From CAIVAT01 sp964525995 (GTDB lineage: Bacteria; Bacteroidota; Bacteroidia; Bacteroidales; FEN-979): a stretch of 64,000 bases of DNA. Of the stretch, positions 34,904 to 44,390 are shown piece after piece. The notes under the pieces were generated by a model, which saw only the letters and a program-made list of their open reading frames with translations, was not told the origin of the DNA and ran no database searches. Numbering within the stretch: position 1 is the first letter of the stretch; each line of letters opens with the position of its first letter. The stretch covers positions 124,001-188,000 of the forward strand of contig CAZGIM010000006.1 of assembly GCA_964525995.1 (NCBI GenBank), written 5' to 3'. A program made the position numbers and the translations under genes.

Positions 34904-36466
34904 TTATCTGAGTGCTTGCTGCTTTTCTTTTAACAATTTTATCAGGTCCACGAATCTTTCATTGGTTTTCAGTGATTTGAATTCCTCCTGGTTCTCCATC
35001 CGGCCAATGTCATTAAATCCTTTTTCAACGGCTGTTTTCATTTCTTCCAGAGCAAAAGCTGTACTGCCTTGCCGGGCGTACAGCCGGGCCCGTAAATAGT
35101 TGGCTTCGGGGTTTCCGGGTTCGATCAGCTCATAAATGTTGATGACCTTTGCGGCATCCTGATCATTTCCACCCGACAATTTTGCCGTCGCCTGCATGTA
35201 GCAGTAGAGGCCTATGAATGACAATATCCGCCGGTTTAAAAGCGTGTCTTCCCGGATATAAAAACCAACTCCTACAGATGGCATCTGGCTCTTCACGTTC
35301 ATTCCAGTCCGCCCTTTCAACACATCCTGCCCTTCCGTCATCAACATTTTTTCTTTTCCCTTCTCTTTCATTCCACGCATCCACTCTTTCCACCATGAAG
35401 GTTCTTTGACGGAAACAGCGTTCATCAGCTCCTTCCGGTCCATCTCCTCTTTCCCGAAAAGCGAATCCCGGTAATGCTGCTGCCGGAGATAAAGGGGGCT
35501 CTGTTTGATAGAATCCAGTCGCTTGGTAAAGAATGCGACAGATGTAAGGCCCTGAAGACATGACACGACAAGGCTGCATGAACCGAGTGCATCGGGCAGG
35601 TATCCTTTCCTGATGTGCGTTGTGATTTCCAGATCGGCTTCCCGGGCGATGAGGCCGGTGAGAGCGGTGTCGGGAAGGATTTGCCGGTCACGCATGGCAT
35701 TCAGGGTGATCCAGCGGAAAGCCTGTTCCATCTCCTCTTCCGGTGGCCAGGCGTGGATCCCCGGCCATGTGTCGATGTGATGACGGAATCCGGCTTCGCG
35801 CAGGGGATTTTCGAGCGATAACATCTCCCCGACGTTGAAATCACCCCATCCGGCCATTCCGAAAAAATCGAACCTGAAGGGCGGCGCATAACCGTTGCCT
35901 GCAAAACCCGCCCCGCATCCGATCACCCCGCGTACCTTCATGAAATACAACGCGGTCAGGCTGGCCATCCTGGCGCCACCCGAGAATCCCAACAGGTAGA
36001 TCCGGCTAGTGTCAACAGGATAACCGGTTACGATCTCCTTTGCCAGCGCTCTGACGATGTTTTGGATTTTGTCGGGAGTCAGACCATTTTTCAGGTCGTT
36101 GGATCCGATCATGAGGTAACCGTATTTCTCTGCCAGCGGACGATACAACGTAAGTGGCAGTGAACCATCGGCATGAGGATCAAAAGCAAGGATCACCGGG
36201 AATCGCGGGATTTCACCCGGAGTATGGTCAGCCGGCCGCAGGGCCGGAGGATAATCTTTATAAGTAGCGGGTATCAGGAGGGCATAGGAATAGACCGAAT
36301 CGTTTTTACAAGTAACATGACTGTGGATGATGCCCGGTTTCGGAAGAGCCTCAAAAGCCTCACGGGAATACAGGCCGCCCCGGTTACAGGATCCCGTAAT
36401 GACCCAGAGCATCATCGCTATAATGTATAATACACCCCGGAACCTTATCGGTACTCGACAATTCAT
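34904..36466 (-). CDS. Exported alpha/beta-hydrolase with C-terminal TPR-like region
   Basis: Product of 520 residues. The hydrophobic N-terminus (YIIAMMLWVITGSC) may be a lipoprotein signal with Cys27, though the lipobox is weak. The hydrolase domain (about 50-260) resembles PHB depolymerase/dienelactone-hydrolase-like esterases, with RFPVILAFDPHADG, nucleophile elbow LLGFSGGARMAS (Ser) and a late His in 'HIDTWPGIHAWPPEEEM'. The C-terminal third is helical, with a TPR-like pair ('IEPGNPEANYLRARLYARQG', TAFALEEMKTAVEKGF). Substrate unknown. Its ATG overlaps the TGA of the DUF1338 gene (ATGA), so the two are likely coupled. The 204-base gap after it holds only short A-rich reiterations (CAAAAAG). 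Confidence 0.78.
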   Translation of the reverse strand: MNCRVPIRFRGVLYIIAMMLWVITGSCNRGGLYSREAFEALPKPGIIHSHVTCKNDSVYSYALLIPATYKDYPPALRPADHTPGEIPRFPVILAFDPHADGSLPLTLYRPLAEKYGYLMIGSNDLKNGLTPDKIQNIVRALAKEIVTGYPVDTSRIYLLGFSGGARMASLTALYFMKVRGVIGCGAGFAGNGYAPPFRFDFFGMAGWGDFNVGEMLSLENPLREAGFRHHIDTWPGIHAWPPEEEMEQAFRWITLNAMRDRQILPDTALTGLIAREADLEITTHIRKGYLPDALGSCSLVVSCLQGLTSVAFFTKRLDSIKQSPLYLRQQHYRDSLFGKEEMDRKELMNAVSVKEPSWWKEWMRGMKEKGKEKMLMTEGQDVLKGRTGMNVKSQMPSVGVGFYIREDTLLNRRILSFIGLYCYMQATAKLSGGNDQDAAKVINIYELIEPGNPEANYLRARLYARQGSTAFALEEMKTAVEKGFNDIGRMENQEEFKSLKTNERFVDLIKLLKEKQQALR

Positions 36467-37269
36467 TGTTTGTAAAAATTGGTTGATTCAAAAATCTTAT
36501 CGGCCGACTTGGCAATAAATCCGCCGTATAACCGCCCGTCGGCGTCGGGATACCGCTTGGCAAATTCGTAGTAACAACCCGGGATCTCGTAATCACCTTC
36601 CCGGAAACAGAACCGGACCATCCCGGCTTTAATACTCGATTGCTCCAATAACTCCCCGGGGGTACCCTGAACTTCACCCCCGGCATCATTGATAAAGAAT
36701 CCGTTCGACTTCAAAAAGGTGTTGACTTTTTGGATGGAGTCGTACTTTTTTAACCGGTTCACGCTCACGGTGAAATGGTTGGCGCAAAAGCCGTTTACAT
36801 ACAACCAGCCGGCATATTCCGACTCCTGCCGGAGTTTTTCATAAATCTCTAAGGAAGGTACTCCCGATTGGTTCCCCGAAAATATCAAGTCATCCGAATT
36901 CAACACAGCGGCAGGAATGGCTTCGGTCCAACTTTTAACGGTATCCTGTAAAAACTGGCTGAATTCCTCCACCTTCAGTTCACTGATGAAAACCCGCGGA
37001 GCATCAGGGTCGGTGGCGTGTTCGAAGTGTTTGGCGTACAATTTCTTTGACTCGAAGTGGTAATCGCCCTTGAATTCATAGCCGCTTTCAAGGAAAACCT
37101 TCGACAAACGGTCGATGCCGATCATCGGATGGCGGAATGTACGGAATGCAATATGGTCGTTGATCACCGTTTCACCCTCCGAAACAAAAAGATTATATAT
37201 TCTTTGCGTGGAAGGATTCTGAGTGGTGTAGATATCCCATAACCGGCCGAAAACCTGTTGATAGTTCAT
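36463..37269 (-). CDS. DUF1338 metalloenzyme (2-oxoadipate dioxygenase/decarboxylase-like)
   Basis: Protein of 268 residues from the ATG at 37269. The family metal and substrate motif HxxxR is present (His39, Arg43 in NDHIAFRTF), with the second conserved His in 'CANHFTVSV' and a C-terminal Glu in CYYEFAKRYP. Characterised DUF1338 members (HglS, and plant homologues) are Fe(II) enzymes that convert 2-oxoadipate to 2-hydroxyglutarate in lysine catabolism. The short Bacteroidota form is less studied. First of a two-gene unit with the esterase. No lysine-degradation genes are nearby. Confidence 0.85.
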   Translation of the reverse strand: MNYQQVFGRLWDIYTTQNPSTQRIYNLFVSEGETVINDHIAFRTFRHPMIGIDRLSKVFLESGYEFKGDYHFESKKLYAKHFEHATDPDAPRVFISELKVEEFSQFLQDTVKSWTEAIPAAVLNSDDLIFSGNQSGVPSLEIYEKLRQESEYAGWLYVNGFCANHFTVSVNRLKKYDSIQKVNTFLKSNGFFINDAGGEVQGTPGELLEQSSIKAGMVRFCFREGDYEIPGCYYEFAKRYPDADGRLYGGFIAKSADKIFESTNFYKQ

Positions 37270-37477
37270 GTTAATGATATTTATATGGTTGTTTTCGCTG
37301 GAATGTTTACAGGTTCGCAAATTTGTTCAAAAATAGTGAAAAATACACATGTTTATTACCCTTTCCGGTAATGCCGGAATTCCGGGAATATTCAGTTCAT
37401 GTATCAAAATTTCATAACTTGGCGACATAAATGCAGGGTGATCAGCTGCAGAAGCGCTTCATAAAAAGGATTCGAAA

Positions 37478-40400
37478 ATGATTTCAAAATACTTGAAAAA
37501 TATTCATCGTACTGCTTCAAGGGGTGATGCCCGGGAAGAGAGTTACTATGCTCATTTAGCTGATTTTCTGTATGATTTTGCAGGGGAAATAGGAAAAAGA
37601 GACTGCCACATTACCATTCTCCCCAAAAAAACGGATGCCGGCAATCCTGATTTCAGAATATGGGATGGTAAAGAAAACATTGTGGGGTATATTGAAGCCA
37701 AGAAACCCGGTGAAAATCTGAGTCTGATCGAACAGACGGACCAGTTGAGAAGATACCTTAGAATTTTTCCAAACCTTATTCTGACTGATTTCTATGAATT
37801 CAGACTTTATCGTAACGGACAACTTGTTGATGGAACCTTCATTGCACGACAAGCATTGGCGAAAAAAGGAATACCACCTCCGGCGGAGAAGGAAGAACAT
37901 TTTCTGACGATCCTTTCAAAGTTTTTTGCGTTTAGTTTACCCAAAGTTACTACCTCCGGACAGTTGGCCCGTGAACTTGCCCTGCGTACCCGTTTTTTGC
38001 GCGATGAAGTGATCAGTGTCGAGATGGAGCAACAACAAAAGGGGAAGGGAGAATTATACGGGTTTTATGAGACTTTTAAAAAGTATTTAATTGCAAAACT
38101 AACCGAGAAGGATTTTGCCGATCTGTTTGCGCAAACCATTACTTACGGTCTTTTTGCAGCCCGTACCCGGAGCGCCAATGGATTTAACCGGAAATTGGCT
38201 TATGACTTGATTCCCCGAACAATAGGTATCTTAAGAAATGTTTTCAGGTTTGTGTCACAGGGAGATCTTCCTGCGCATATGGAGGTGATGATCGACGATA
38301 TAGCAGAAGTCCTGAATGTTGCCGATGTTAAAAGCATTCTCCATCAGTATTACAGGGCGGGAAAAGGGGAGGATCCGATTGTTCATTTCTATGAAACATT
38401 TTTGAGCGAATACGATCCGGCAACCCGTGAAAAGCGCGGAGTGTATTACACTCCTGAACCAGTGGTTCGTTATATTGTACGAAGCATTCATGAGATACTG
38501 AAATCCAGATTTGATCTGAACGACGGATTGGCAAGCAGGGAAGTAACCCTGTTGGACCCTGCTGCTGGAACGCTTACCTTCCCGGCTGAAGCCATCAGAC
38601 GGGCAGTTGACGAATACGTATCGAAATATGGCGAAGGCGGTGTTACCACGCTGTTCAGGGAACATTTACTACAAAACTTCTGTGCTTTCGAACTGATGAT
38701 GGCCCCTTATGCTATTGGTCATATAAAAATGAGTTTCCTTCTTGAGGAATTGGGGTACCCGATGCAAGACCACGAGCGGTTCAGGCTTTACCTTACCAAC
38801 ACCCTCGATATGGAGGACCTTGCCCAAACCCATATTCCGGGATTAGAAAGCCTTAGTGATGAAAGTCATGAAGCCGGCCGGATAAAAAGAGATGATAAAA
38901 TTTTGGTAATCCTGGGAAATCCGCCATACAGCGGTATCTCTGCAAATAAGAACGAGTGGACTGAAAAACTACTGAAGACCAGTCTCGACGGAGCACAAAG
39001 CTATTATGAGATCGATGGAAAGAAACTGGAAGAGAAGAAATTGTGGCTTCAGGATGATTATGTGAAGTTTTTGCGGTTTGCACAATGGAAAATTCAGAAG
39101 GCCGGCAAGGGAATCGTGGGAATGATCACGAACCACAGTTATCTCGACAATCCAACTTTTCGCGGTATGCGACAAAGCCTGATGAAGACCTTCGACGAGA
39201 TTTACATTCTCGATTTGCACGGAAACAGCCTGAAAAAAGAGACAGCACCCGACGGCACAACCGATGAAAATGTGTTCGACATCATGCAGGGGGTTGCCAT
39301 TGTACTTTTCATAAAAACGGGCAAAACGGACTCGTGCAAGGTGTTTCACCATGATTTATTTGGTGTTAGAGAATCAAAATATGAATGGTTGGACCATCAT
39401 AAATTCGATCGGAAAGATTATAAACGGATAATCCCAACAACTCCCTGGTATTTCTTTATCCGAAGAAATACCGCTGAAATTGAACACTACAACCAATGGA
39501 TGCGGGTGAATGAGATATTTCCGGTGAATAATGTTGGTATCGTAACGGCAAGAGACAAATTCGCTATTGATTTTTCGCTACATGTACTAAAGTGTAGAAT
39601 TTTACAATTTCGGGATTTAAAACTTGACGATACTTTCATCAGGGATACATACAAACTAAAAGATACCACCACATTTAAATTAAATAATTACCGGTTAGCA
39701 TTATCAAAGGATCCTGAATGGAATAATTACTTTAAATCAATTCTTTACCGGCCATTTGATCGCAGAATTATCTTTTACTCGCCATGGATTGTTGAAAGAC
39801 CTATCCAGGAATTAATGGAGAATTTGCTAAAGGCAAACATTGGATTGACAATAGGGCGACAAGGTCAAGTCGCCGGTGACAGACATCTTTGGAACCTTGT
39901 TTTCGTTACTGATTCAATCATCGATTTTAATTTGTTTTACAGAGGGGGAGAACTCTTATTTCCATTATACATTTACAGTGGAAATGAAACAAAGAGGCGA
40001 CGTGGTTTTCAGACCATGATGCTGTTTGAACCGGAAGAGGAGTATGGAGAAAATAGCCGCAAACCAAATATAGCGCCAGTCGTATTTGAAAAACTGGAAC
40101 AATCATTTCGGCAGAAGCCCAGCCCTGAACAAATTCTCTGCTACTGTTATGCGATCTTGTATTGTAACACCTATCGCACAAAATACGCGGAGTTCCTGAA
40201 GATCGACTTTCCGCGGATCCCGTTCGCCTCCGATTATCACCATTTTCAGGAGCTTTCTGAACTTGGAACCGTACTTACTGAACTTCACCTGATGAAAAGT
40301 AGGCTTCTGAATAAAACAATTGCCAAGTTCAGGGGAAAAGGTGAAGACCGGATCGAAAAGGTAGAATATAATCCGGAACGAAAAGTTGTATTCATTAATG

Positions 40401-40618
40401 ATCATAAGTACTTTGAAGGAATTCCGCAGGAAGTGTGGGATTATCATGTTGGTGGATATCAGGTAATGGAGAAATACCTGAAAGACCGGAAAGGTCGCCC
40501 GATGGATGATCCGGCAACCTATTGCAAAATCGCCACTGCCATTCACGAGACCATCCTGATTCAAAAGCAGATCGATGCAATATATCCACAAATTGAATCA
40601 CAACTTATACAATTTTAG
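37478..40618 (+). CDS. Single-chain type IIG-like restriction-modification enzyme
   Basis: Protein of 1,046 residues that appears to combine nuclease, N6-adenine methyltransferase and target recognition in one chain. The N-terminal PD-(D/E)xK-like site is Asp58...Glu73-x-Lys75 (GNPDFR ... YIEAKKPG). A helical linker leads to the methyltransferase core with motif I LDPAAGT (Asp360) and motif IV NPPY (481-484). The C-terminal third (about 600-1046) is the likely specificity domain. There is no helicase domain, which separates it from type ISP enzymes that it otherwise resembles. It is solitary, with no separate S subunit or methylase. The start ATG at 37478 is the first in frame. Confidence 0.85.
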   Translation: MISKYLKNIHRTASRGDAREESYYAHLADFLYDFAGEIGKRDCHITILPKKTDAGNPDFRIWDGKENIVGYIEAKKPGENLSLIEQTDQLRRYLRIFPNLILTDFYEFRLYRNGQLVDGTFIARQALAKKGIPPPAEKEEHFLTILSKFFAFSLPKVTTSGQLARELALRTRFLRDEVISVEMEQQQKGKGELYGFYETFKKYLIAKLTEKDFADLFAQTITYGLFAARTRSANGFNRKLAYDLIPRTIGILRNVFRFVSQGDLPAHMEVMIDDIAEVLNVADVKSILHQYYRAGKGEDPIVHFYETFLSEYDPATREKRGVYYTPEPVVRYIVRSIHEILKSRFDLNDGLASREVTLLDPAAGTLTFPAEAIRRAVDEYVSKYGEGGVTTLFREHLLQNFCAFELMMAPYAIGHIKMSFLLEELGYPMQDHERFRLYLTNTLDMEDLAQTHIPGLESLSDESHEAGRIKRDDKILVILGNPPYSGISANKNEWTEKLLKTSLDGAQSYYEIDGKKLEEKKLWLQDDYVKFLRFAQWKIQKAGKGIVGMITNHSYLDNPTFRGMRQSLMKTFDEIYILDLHGNSLKKETAPDGTTDENVFDIMQGVAIVLFIKTGKTDSCKVFHHDLFGVRESKYEWLDHHKFDRKDYKRIIPTTPWYFFIRRNTAEIEHYNQWMRVNEIFPVNNVGIVTARDKFAIDFSLHVLKCRILQFRDLKLDDTFIRDTYKLKDTTTFKLNNYRLALSKDPEWNNYFKSILYRPFDRRIIFYSPWIVERPIQELMENLLKANIGLTIGRQGQVAGDRHLWNLVFVTDSIIDFNLFYRGGELLFPLYIYSGNETKRRRGFQTMMLFEPEEEYGENSRKPNIAPVVFEKLEQSFRQKPSPEQILCYCYAILYCNTYRTKYAEFLKIDFPRIPFASDYHHFQELSELGTVLTELHLMKSRLLNKTIAKFRGKGEDRIEKVEYNPERKVVFINDHKYFEGIPQEVWDYHVGGYQVMEKYLKDRKGRPMDDPATYCKIATAIHETILIQKQIDAIYPQIESQLIQF

Positions 40619-40656
40619 ACAGTCTCTATTTATATTTTGATGGAAATCAGCAGCCT

Positions 40657-43155
40657 ATGAAAAAGCGAACGTTATCTGCAGGTCTGGTAATAATCGTTGT
40701 ATTTATAATTGTTGCCGGTATTTTCCCGGGAGTACTCAACGGGCAGGTTCTTTCCGCCAGGCAACAGGTATGCATCGATACCGGTTGGAGGTTTCATCTC
40801 GGACATGCAGCCGATCCCGTCAGAGATTTTAATTTTTCCATTTCCAACATCTTTTCCAAATCAGGTAAGGCCGACAATTGCGCCATAAATTCGCGTTTTG
40901 ACGATCACGACTGGCGTCGAATTGACCTGCCACATGACTGGGCCGTTGAATTACCATTTGTAAATTCCGACAACTTTGACGTTCTTGCCCACGGATTTAA
41001 ACCGGTTGGCGGCCTGTTCCCTGAAACCTCCATTGGATGGTACCGGAAATCGTTCAACGTTGCAGCCTCCGATTCAGGAAGGCGGTTCTTCGTCCGATTC
41101 GACGGTGTTTTTCGCGATGCTCAATTCTGGCTGAACGGAATTTATCTTGGTACCAACGAAAGCGGTTATGTCGGGGTTACCTGGGACATTACCGATTATG
41201 TCGATTTCCACCATCCCAATGTATTGACGGTTCGCGTGGATGCCACGCAATATGAAGGCTGGTTTTATGAGGGCACCGGAATTTATCGTCATGTCTGGCT
41301 TATTTCGACCAATAACCTCCATATTGCAGAAAATGGAATTTTCGTGCAGACAGGCGTCAAAGATGGAACCGCCTATATCCTGGTTGAAACCACCCTCAAA
41401 AATCAATACCCTTTCCCTGATCAACCCTACTCGCTGACACCGCCCCCGGTCAACAGTTTTGACGGCACTTCGCCGGTGAAAATCAATGCCAAAATCCGTG
41501 ACCGGGAAGGGAAAGTGGTGGCCCTGACCGATCTGGGCCCCGAAGCAGTCTCCCTGCAAGCCACGAAATTCGTCCGCCGCCGGCTCCAGATCGAAAATCC
41601 ACGCTTATGGAGCCCCGACGATCCCTATCTTTACCGGTTAAGTGTAACGGTCAAATCGGGCTTCGGACCGGTCGATAGTATGACCATCCGGTTTGGCATC
41701 AGAGATATCCGGATCGATGCAGATTCCGGTTTCTTTCTCAACGGGAAAAACATGAAATTATTCGGCGTGAATTGTCACCAGGATCATGCCGGTGTTGGCG
41801 CGGCGCTACCCGATTACCTCCAGTATTACAGAATTGCCCTGTTGAAAGAGATGGGGGTGAATGCCTATCGCTCGAGCCATCATGCTCCAACTCCTGAGTT
41901 GCTCGATGCCTGCGACAGCCTTGGAATGCTGGTTCTTGATGAACAACGGCTTTTGAACAGCAGCCCCGAATATATCGACCAGTTTAAAAGATTACTCCTT
42001 CGCGACCGGAACCATCCGTCGGTCTTCATGTGGTCGATAGGCAATGAAGAGGGGTACCTCCAAACCAACAGTTTTGGGAAGCGGACCGCAAAAACCCTGA
42101 TACAACTTCAGCAACAGATCGATCCCACCCGGACATGTACCTATGCAGCCGATCTGCCCGACTGGTTTCCCGGCATCAATGAAGTGATCCCCGTCAGAGG
42201 GTTTAATTACCGGCAATTTGCCGTTGATGCATACCACCGGTCTCATCCCGGTCAACCGATCGTTGGAACCGAGATGGGAAGCACTGTTACTACCCGGGGT
42301 ATCCTGGAAAAAGACACCGTCCGCTGTTACCTGCCCGACCAGGATATAACTGCCCCGTGGTGGGCTAGTACAGCCGAGACCTGGTGGACGTTATGCGCAG
42401 CGCAACCCTGGTGGATGGGTGGCTTTGTCTGGACTGGCTTCGATTACCGGGGTGAACCAACTCCCTTCGGATGGCCAAATATCAACTCCCATTTCGGAGT
42501 GATGGACATGTGCGGATTTCCAAAGAATGTCTATTATTACTACCAATCATGGTGGAGCCCCAATGAGGTTCTTCATATCTCTCCACACTGGAACCACCGG
42601 GGAATGGAAGGAAAACCAATTACAGTCTGGGTCAACAGCAATGCCGACCAGGTTGAATTGTTGCTGAACGGGAAAAGCCAGGGAGTTAGGCCAATGCCGC
42701 GGAACAGCCACCTCTCCTGGGAGGTTCCCTATGAAAAAGGGAAACTGGAAGCAGTGGCCCTGAAAAATGGCAGAAAACTGACCGCAACCGTCGAAACAAC
42801 CGGCAATCCGGTGGAAATCGTGCTTAAACCAAGCAAACCAATTATGATGAGTGATGGCCGGGATGCCATGGTCGTGAATGTTACTGTGACCGACCGGAAG
42901 GGGCGGGAGGTACCGGATGCATCAAACCTGATAAGGTTTTCATTGAAGGGAGATGCCAGGTTGATCGGAGTCGGTAACGGAGATCCCAGTTGTCATGAAC
43001 CGGACAAATGTGAAGAAGGAAAATGGCAACGCAGCCTGTTCAGCGGAAAATGCCAGGTGATCATCCAGGCCGGCTACAAACCCGGAACGATTGAATTGGC
43101 TGCTTCATCAGAAGATCTCAAACCTGCCGTCACGATTATACCAATGAGGGATTAG
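40657..43155 (+). CDS. Exported glycoside hydrolase family 2 enzyme (beta-galactosidase-like)
   Basis: Product of 832 residues with an uncleaved or cleaved N-terminal hydrophobic segment (LVIIVVFIIVAGIFPGVLNGQ). Order: jelly-roll sugar-binding domain ('WRRIDLPHDWAVELPF', IGWYRKSF, GYVGVTWDITDYV), immunoglobulin-like domain, and TIM barrel. The acid/base is Glu464 (MWSIGNEEGY) and the nucleophile Glu539 (IVGTEMGST). C-terminal beta domains of DUF4982 and Big type follow ('VWVNSNADQVELLLNGKS', VTVTDRKGREVPDASN). Likely a periplasmic exo-glycosidase in glycan use. No SusC/SusD pair is beside it, so it is not in an obvious polysaccharide locus. Confidence 0.92.
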   Translation: MKKRTLSAGLVIIVVFIIVAGIFPGVLNGQVLSARQQVCIDTGWRFHLGHAADPVRDFNFSISNIFSKSGKADNCAINSRFDDHDWRRIDLPHDWAVELPFVNSDNFDVLAHGFKPVGGLFPETSIGWYRKSFNVAASDSGRRFFVRFDGVFRDAQFWLNGIYLGTNESGYVGVTWDITDYVDFHHPNVLTVRVDATQYEGWFYEGTGIYRHVWLISTNNLHIAENGIFVQTGVKDGTAYILVETTLKNQYPFPDQPYSLTPPPVNSFDGTSPVKINAKIRDREGKVVALTDLGPEAVSLQATKFVRRRLQIENPRLWSPDDPYLYRLSVTVKSGFGPVDSMTIRFGIRDIRIDADSGFFLNGKNMKLFGVNCHQDHAGVGAALPDYLQYYRIALLKEMGVNAYRSSHHAPTPELLDACDSLGMLVLDEQRLLNSSPEYIDQFKRLLLRDRNHPSVFMWSIGNEEGYLQTNSFGKRTAKTLIQLQQQIDPTRTCTYAADLPDWFPGINEVIPVRGFNYRQFAVDAYHRSHPGQPIVGTEMGSTVTTRGILEKDTVRCYLPDQDITAPWWASTAETWWTLCAAQPWWMGGFVWTGFDYRGEPTPFGWPNINSHFGVMDMCGFPKNVYYYYQSWWSPNEVLHISPHWNHRGMEGKPITVWVNSNADQVELLLNGKSQGVRPMPRNSHLSWEVPYEKGKLEAVALKNGRKLTATVETTGNPVEIVLKPSKPIMMSDGRDAMVVNVTVTDRKGREVPDASNLIRFSLKGDARLIGVGNGDPSCHEPDKCEEGKWQRSLFSGKCQVIIQAGYKPGTIELAASSEDLKPAVTIIPMRD

Positions 43156-43265
43156 TTAATGCAATACAAGTTTTGTCATAATCATAAGAAACAGGCTGAT
43201 GATCGGAGAACAGGTAAACAGAAAAGCGGGTAAGGACTTCAAGTATTTGGTTGTTTTCAAATTTG

Positions 43266-43302
43266 TTTTCCATTTTCCATTTTCCATTTTCAATCACTCA
43301 TT
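43266..43302 (-). repeat. CATTTTC heptamers plus ATCACTCATT
   Basis: Four CATTTTC units followed by CAATCACTCATTGG. On the sense strand of the adjoining minus-strand gene this reads AATGAGTGATTG then GGAAAATGG, the downstream orientation. The rest of 43156-43265 shows no feature. Confidence 0.65.
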
Positions 43303-43305
43303 GGT

Positions 43306-43683
43306 TTATTTGTAAAACCTCATCAACGGCTGAAAATAATGGGTCGTCCATCCTTCCGAGATACTCTCATATTCCGAATCGGGGATATTGGTATGATGTA
43401 GTTCGACCGAGGTATTCTGACCCTCCGGATGGAGCAGGATGGTGACGATCGAAGAGGGTTCGGAATTTCCAAAATACCACTGCTGAACAATCTTTTTGCC
43501 CGGCTCGAATTCCAGATTCCGGCCATTTATACTCCCGTCGAAGAGTGAAAATTCAGATCCGGGTTCAGTAGTCATCTCTGCCGGTTCGCCGGTCCAGAGC
43601 TCAAGCGTCACAGCCCGGGTAAGAGCGGCATAGACCATATCGGGAGGGGCGGGGATGTGGTAATATTTCCTGAAATCTTTCAT
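43306..43683 (-). CDS. SRPBCC/AHSA1-family protein
   Basis: Protein of 125 residues with a START/Bet v1-like fold: 'YYHIPAPPDMVYAALTRAVTLELWTG', 'GSEFSLFDGSINGRNLEFEPGKKIVQQW', and the end EGWTTHYFQPLMRFYK. It fits activator-of-Hsp90 homologue 1-like proteins, a broad family with hydrophobic ligand pockets. No specific function can be given. ATG at 43683. Confidence 0.85.
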   Translation of the reverse strand: MKDFRKYYHIPAPPDMVYAALTRAVTLELWTGEPAEMTTEPGSEFSLFDGSINGRNLEFEPGKKIVQQWYFGNSEPSSIVTILLHPEGQNTSVELHHTNIPDSEYESISEGWTTHYFQPLMRFYK

Positions 43684-43891
43684 TTTTAAGTTTGTTTTTT
43701 AATGGTTACACGGAATATCTTTGAAGTTTTATTCATCAGCAGTTTGTGCCCATGCCAGGGATATTTCACCGGTTATGTCGTGAAAACGGTTCTAAAGGTA
43801 CAAAAAACATACTTTTATTATTTTTGCAATACAGGCAGGATCGGGTGCGCTGGTAAGTGCCATTCATCCTGTTGGAATTAAATAGTATCAT

Positions 43892-44389
43892 ATGGAATTT
43901 AAACTGCGTCCGTGGGAACCTAGCGATCTGGAAAATCTGGTCAGGTTTGCCAATAATTTCAAGATCGCGAAAAATCTGACTGATAAATTTCCCCATCCCT
44001 ATACCTTGGAGGACGGAAAGGCATTTCTTGCCATGGCTTCGGAATTCAACCCGCCCCGGATCATGGCAATCGTGGCGGAGGAAGGCGCAATCGGATCGAT
44101 CGGGGTATTTCCCCAAACCGACGTACACCGGTTCAATGCCGAGATGGGATATTGGCTGGCCGAACCATACTGGAGCCGTGGTATCATGACCCGTGCCATC
44201 AGGCTGATGGTCGATTATGCTTTCAAAACCTGGGAAATAAACCGGATTTTTGCCCGGCCTTACGGTACCAATCTTGCCTCTCAAAAGATTCTCGAGAAGA
44301 ACGGGTTTAAAAGAGAAGCATTCTTTGAAAAGACGCTGGTAAAGAACGGTGAACTGCTGGATGAATTGATTTACGCTATCAGAAAGTGA
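43892..44389 (+). CDS. GNAT N-acetyltransferase (RimJ/RimL-like)
   Basis: Protein of 165 residues with the Acetyltransf_3 layout: LRPWEPSDLENLVRFANN, acyl-CoA site region 'EMGYWLAEPYWSRGIMTRAIRLMVDY', and 'NLASQKILEKNGFKREAFFEK'. It probably acetylates a protein N-terminus or small amine. The substrate is not deducible. It ends 1 base before the dnaJ-like gene and is probably cotranscribed. Confidence 0.9.
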   Translation: MEFKLRPWEPSDLENLVRFANNFKIAKNLTDKFPHPYTLEDGKAFLAMASEFNPPRIMAIVAEEGAIGSIGVFPQTDVHRFNAEMGYWLAEPYWSRGIMTRAIRLMVDYAFKTWEINRIFARPYGTNLASQKILEKNGFKREAFFEKTLVKNGELLDELIYAIRK

Positions 44390-44390
44390 T

